The translations under genes were made by a program, and so were the position numbers. 7,158 nucleotides of DNA from JBEKLJ01 sp050010255 (GTDB lineage: Bacteria; Acidobacteriota; Terriglobia; Bryobacterales; Bryobacteraceae). The stretch's first letter is position 1. Every line of letters begins with the position of its first letter. Under the pieces are notes generated by a model, which had not been told where the DNA came from, searched no databases, and was given only the letters and a program-made list of their open reading frames with translations. The stretch spans positions 1 to 7,158 of the forward strand of contig JBEKLJ010000185.1 in NCBI GenBank assembly GCA_050010255.1, read 5' to 3'. Positions 5,355-7,158 of the stretch are shown in pieces.

Positions 5355-6329
5355 GTGTCAGTTCAGGGTTATAGTACCGGCCCGCAGTCTCCTGCTCCGT
5401 CGAACGGATCCGGCCAGGTCATCCGGCATATCCTGTTGCGCCCCGTGCGGGCGCGCTATTGGTTGCACCTCCTGCTGCTGTTCGTGACCCTGCTGACTAC
5501 GACGGCGATGGGTGCGCGGCTGGTCGATAACTTCCGGAGCAACCGTCCGGCGTTTGAGCTGGAGCGCGACCTGGCTTCCTTCGGCGACGTGTGGAGGCAG
5601 CCGGCCGCGCTGATTCCAGGGTTGGCCTTCTCGCTGACCTTGCTCTCGATCCTACTGGCGCACGAGTTTGGCCACTACTTCGCCTGCCGATACTACCGCA
5701 TCGACGCCAGCCTGCCCTACTTCATCCCGGCGCCGACGTTCATCGGCACCTTTGGCGCATTCATCCGGATCCGCTCGCCGATCTACTCCAAGCAGGTGCT
5801 CTTTGACGTGGGAATCGCCGGGCCGCTGGCGGGTTTCCTGCTCCTGCTGCCGCTGTTGGGAATCGGCCTGGCGCACTCGAAGGTCCTGCCGGGGATCACC
5901 CACCGCGGCGACCTGGTATTCGGGGTTCCGCCGCTTCTTTGGCTGCTGGAGCGGGCGGTGTTTCCGGGCGTCGCGGCCGCGGACATCTACCTGCACCCGG
6001 TGGCGCGGGCAGCCTGGGTCGGCATCTTTGCCACGGCGCTCAACCTGCTCCCCATCGGCCAGCTCGATGGCGGCCACATCCTGTACTCCTTCGTCGGGGA
6101 GCGGCACAAGCTGCTTTCGAAGATCTTGATCGTCGCGCTGGTGCCCCTGGGCATTGTCTACTGGCCGTGGTTTCTATGGGCGGCCCTGCTGCTGATCTTT
6201 GGGTGGCGGCACCCGCCGATCTTCGATTCTTCGCGGCTGGGCGCCGGCCGGCAGTGGCTGGGCTGGCTGGCGTTGGTCATCCTCGCGCTGTGCTTCATGG
6301 CGGCGCCCATTGCGAGCCTCGTTCCGTAA
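5355..6329 (+). CDS. Site-2 protease family (M50) intramembrane zinc metalloprotease
   Basis: A 324-residue multi-pass membrane protease that should cleave substrates within the membrane, as S2P/RseP/SpoIVFB relatives do for anti-sigma factors and other membrane proteins. The zinc-binding helix carries LLAHEFGHYF, with His103, Glu104 and His107. The third ligand is Asp238 in NLLPIGQLDGGH (230-241). GPLAG (156-160) is also typical of the family. By eye, membrane helices lie at about 36-53, 85-108, 147-172, 212-232, 254-280 and 300-320. No PDZ domain is present, unlike RseP, so this is a compact M50 form. The GTG start at 5355 is uncertain: no good Shine-Dalgarno precedes it and the first 30 residues are polar and poorly characteristic; translation may rely on ribosomes finishing HU 9 bases upstream. 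It shares a reading frame with HU. The following glycosyltransferase gene starts 6 bases after the TAA. The natural substrate is unknown. Confidence 0.92.
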   Translation: MSVQGYSTGPQSPAPSNGSGQVIRHILLRPVRARYWLHLLLLFVTLLTTTAMGARLVDNFRSNRPAFELERDLASFGDVWRQPAALIPGLAFSLTLLSILLAHEFGHYFACRYYRIDASLPYFIPAPTFIGTFGAFIRIRSPIYSKQVLFDVGIAGPLAGFLLLLPLLGIGLAHSKVLPGITHRGDLVFGVPPLLWLLERAVFPGVAAADIYLHPVARAAWVGIFATALNLLPIGQLDGGHILYSFVGERHKLLSKILIVALVPLGIVYWPWFLWAALLLIFGWRHPPIFDSSRLGAGRQWLGWLALVILALCFMAAPIASLVP

Positions 6330-6335
6330 GGCGCC

Positions 6336-7073
6336 ATGAAGATCTCGGCGACCATCATCACCTGCAACGAGGAGCGCAAGATCGCGCGCACCATCGAAAG
6401 CCTGCGCTGCTCGGACGAGATCCTGGTGGTGGACAGCGGTTCGACCGATCGCACCGTGGAGATTGCCGGGAACCTGGGCGCGAAGGTGATCGAGAGCCAC
6501 TGGCGGGGATACTCCCAGCAGAAGAACTTCGCCGCCGAGCAGGCGGCCAGCGACTGGATCCTTTCGCTCGACGCCGACGAGGTCTTGAGCGAGGCGCTGG
6601 AGGCCGAGATCTGGCAGTTGCGCAAGAAGGGCCCCGCCCACGACGCCTACACCATGCCGCGCCTGGCGCAGTACATGGGCCGCTGGATCCTGCATTCGGG
6701 CTGGTATCCGGACCGCAAAGTGCGGCTCTACGATCGCCGCAAGGCATCCTGGGCGGGAGAGTTCGTCCACGAGTCGGTGCAGGTGAACGGCACCCTCGGG
6801 CACCTGAAATCGAACATCCTGCACTACAGCTACGACTCGCTCTCCGAGCAGATGAAGTCGATCGACCGGTACACGACGCTGGCCGCGCAGGAACTGGTCG
6901 CACGCGGCCAGAAGGTCCACTGGCGCAACCTCATCCTGGATCCGATGTGGACCTTCGCGCGCACGTACTTCTTCCAGCTCGGGTTCCTGGATGGACTGGA
7001 AGGCCTCACCATCGCGGAGATGGCCGCCATGTATACCTACCTGAGATACGCCAAGGCGCGATACATGTCGTAG
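6336..7073 (+). CDS. Family 2 glycosyltransferase, WaaE/KdtX-like
   Basis: A 245-residue GT2 enzyme with a single GT-A fold. The nucleotide-sugar-binding start reads ISATIITCNEERKI (3-16), followed by the conserved DSGSTD (33-38), the LDADE motif (78-82) that carries the metal-binding DxD-like aspartates, and GEFVHESV (141-148) in the acceptor half. This pattern (TCNEE, DSGSTD, SLDADE, then W.GEFVHE) is characteristic of the WaaE/KdtX branch, which adds a hexose to the inner core of lipopolysaccharide; the true donor and acceptor here are unknown. A hydrophobic amphipathic stretch (MWTFARTYFFQLGFLDG, about 204-220) suggests attachment to the inner face of the membrane. The ATG at 6336 follows the protease stop by 6 bases, with AAGG (6328-6331) spaced 4 bases. 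It is the last gene of the HU-protease operon; a perfect palindrome begins at the base after its TAG. Confidence 0.92.
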   Translation: MKISATIITCNEERKIARTIESLRCSDEILVVDSGSTDRTVEIAGNLGAKVIESHWRGYSQQKNFAAEQAASDWILSLDADEVLSEALEAEIWQLRKKGPAHDAYTMPRLAQYMGRWILHSGWYPDRKVRLYDRRKASWAGEFVHESVQVNGTLGHLKSNILHYSYDSLSEQMKSIDRYTTLAAQELVARGQKVHWRNLILDPMWTFARTYFFQLGFLDGLEGLTIAEMAAMYTYLRYAKARYMS

Positions 7074-7093
7074 GGGCCGATCATGATCGGCCC
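7074..7093. terminator. Perfect 20-bp palindrome after the glycosyltransferase; candidate bidirectional terminator
   Basis: The half-site GGGCCGATCA (7074-7083) is followed at once by its exact reverse complement (7084-7093), with no mismatch. It begins at the base right after the TAG of the glycosyltransferase gene and lies between two apparently convergent genes, the classic place for a shared terminator. In RNA it would form an 8-bp stem with a small loop. No T-run follows on either strand, so a Rho-independent terminator is not proven. A protein-binding site is the alternative; GATCGGC recurs at 7108-7114. Confidence 0.45.
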
Positions 7094-7116
7094 GCGGGGT
7101 CGATTCCGATCGGCTC

Positions 7117-7158
7117 CTAGCCCCCCGACGTCTGCCTGAGCAACTCCTCGTAGACCTT
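7117..7158 (-). CDS. Possible C-terminal end of a convergent gene, cut by window edge
   Basis: On the - strand the last 42 bases read as 13 codons and a TAG (7119-7117): KVYEELLRQTSGG. The peptide looks like a natural helical C-terminus, with third positions mostly G/C as in the genes around it. Convergent layout with the glycosyltransferase and the palindrome in between agree. Thirteen residues are too few to identify a family, and a chance open frame is possible. Confidence 0.4.
   Translation of the reverse strand, partial: KVYEELLRQTSGG

Noticed and set aside
5939..7120. A 393-codon + strand open frame overlapping the protease and glycosyltransferase genes.
   Set aside because: It runs out of frame through two genes with complete motifs (HEFGH, LDGGH, DSGSTD, LDADE), and its own product is Arg/Gly/Ala-rich.

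Overview
The window is a G+C-rich (roughly two-thirds G+C by eye), tightly packed bacterial chromosomal segment. Short gaps, a strong third-position G/C bias, Gram-negative-type envelope genes and the protein flavour (an HU/IHF-like protein next to a minimal M50 protease and a WaaE-like glycosyltransferase, plus DrrA/YhhJ-type exporters) fit an Acidobacteria-like or deltaproteobacterial-like organism. That placement is inference from style; there is no rRNA or other lineage marker. The window opens on an EcoRI-type GAATTC, so the left edge may be a cloning junction.

Left part (1-4199): the 3' end of an ABC-2 exporter permease on the + strand (2-787) converges on a three-gene ABC exporter operon on the - strand. 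In transcription order that operon is a DrrA-type ATPase (4167-3238), a 412-residue permease (3235-1997) and a 379-residue permease (1987-848), with gaps of 2 and 9 bases. The 60-base junction between the convergent units carries a four-copy 7-bp tandem repeat and a small GC-rich hairpin. The ATPase probably powers a heterodimer of the two permeases. The substrate cannot be read from the sequence.

Middle (4270-5075): tpx, a thiol peroxidase with both catalytic cysteines, lies on the - strand. It is divergent from a + strand HU/IHF-type nucleoid protein gene. The 293-base region between the two starts holds a near-consensus sigma-70 promoter towards HU, an extended -10 promoter towards tpx, and a predicted leader of about 170 bases with three stem-loops in front of a strong Shine-Dalgarno and a TTG start.

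Right part (5076-7158): HU, a site-2 (M50) intramembrane zinc protease and a GT2 glycosyltransferase form one compact + strand operon with gaps of 9 and 6 bases. HU and the protease share a reading frame and are separated by a single in-frame TGA. The operon ends in a perfect 20-bp palindrome directly after the glycosyltransferase stop. The last 42 bases look like the C-terminal end of a further, convergent - strand gene.

Most of the window is ordinary core-type gene content. The least explained elements are the structured HU leader, the HU-protease-glycosyltransferase operon with its in-frame TGA, and the repeats and palindromes at the two convergent junctions. I saw no CRISPR array, tRNA, rRNA, transposase or insertion sequence, and no gene-free stretch longer than 300 bases.
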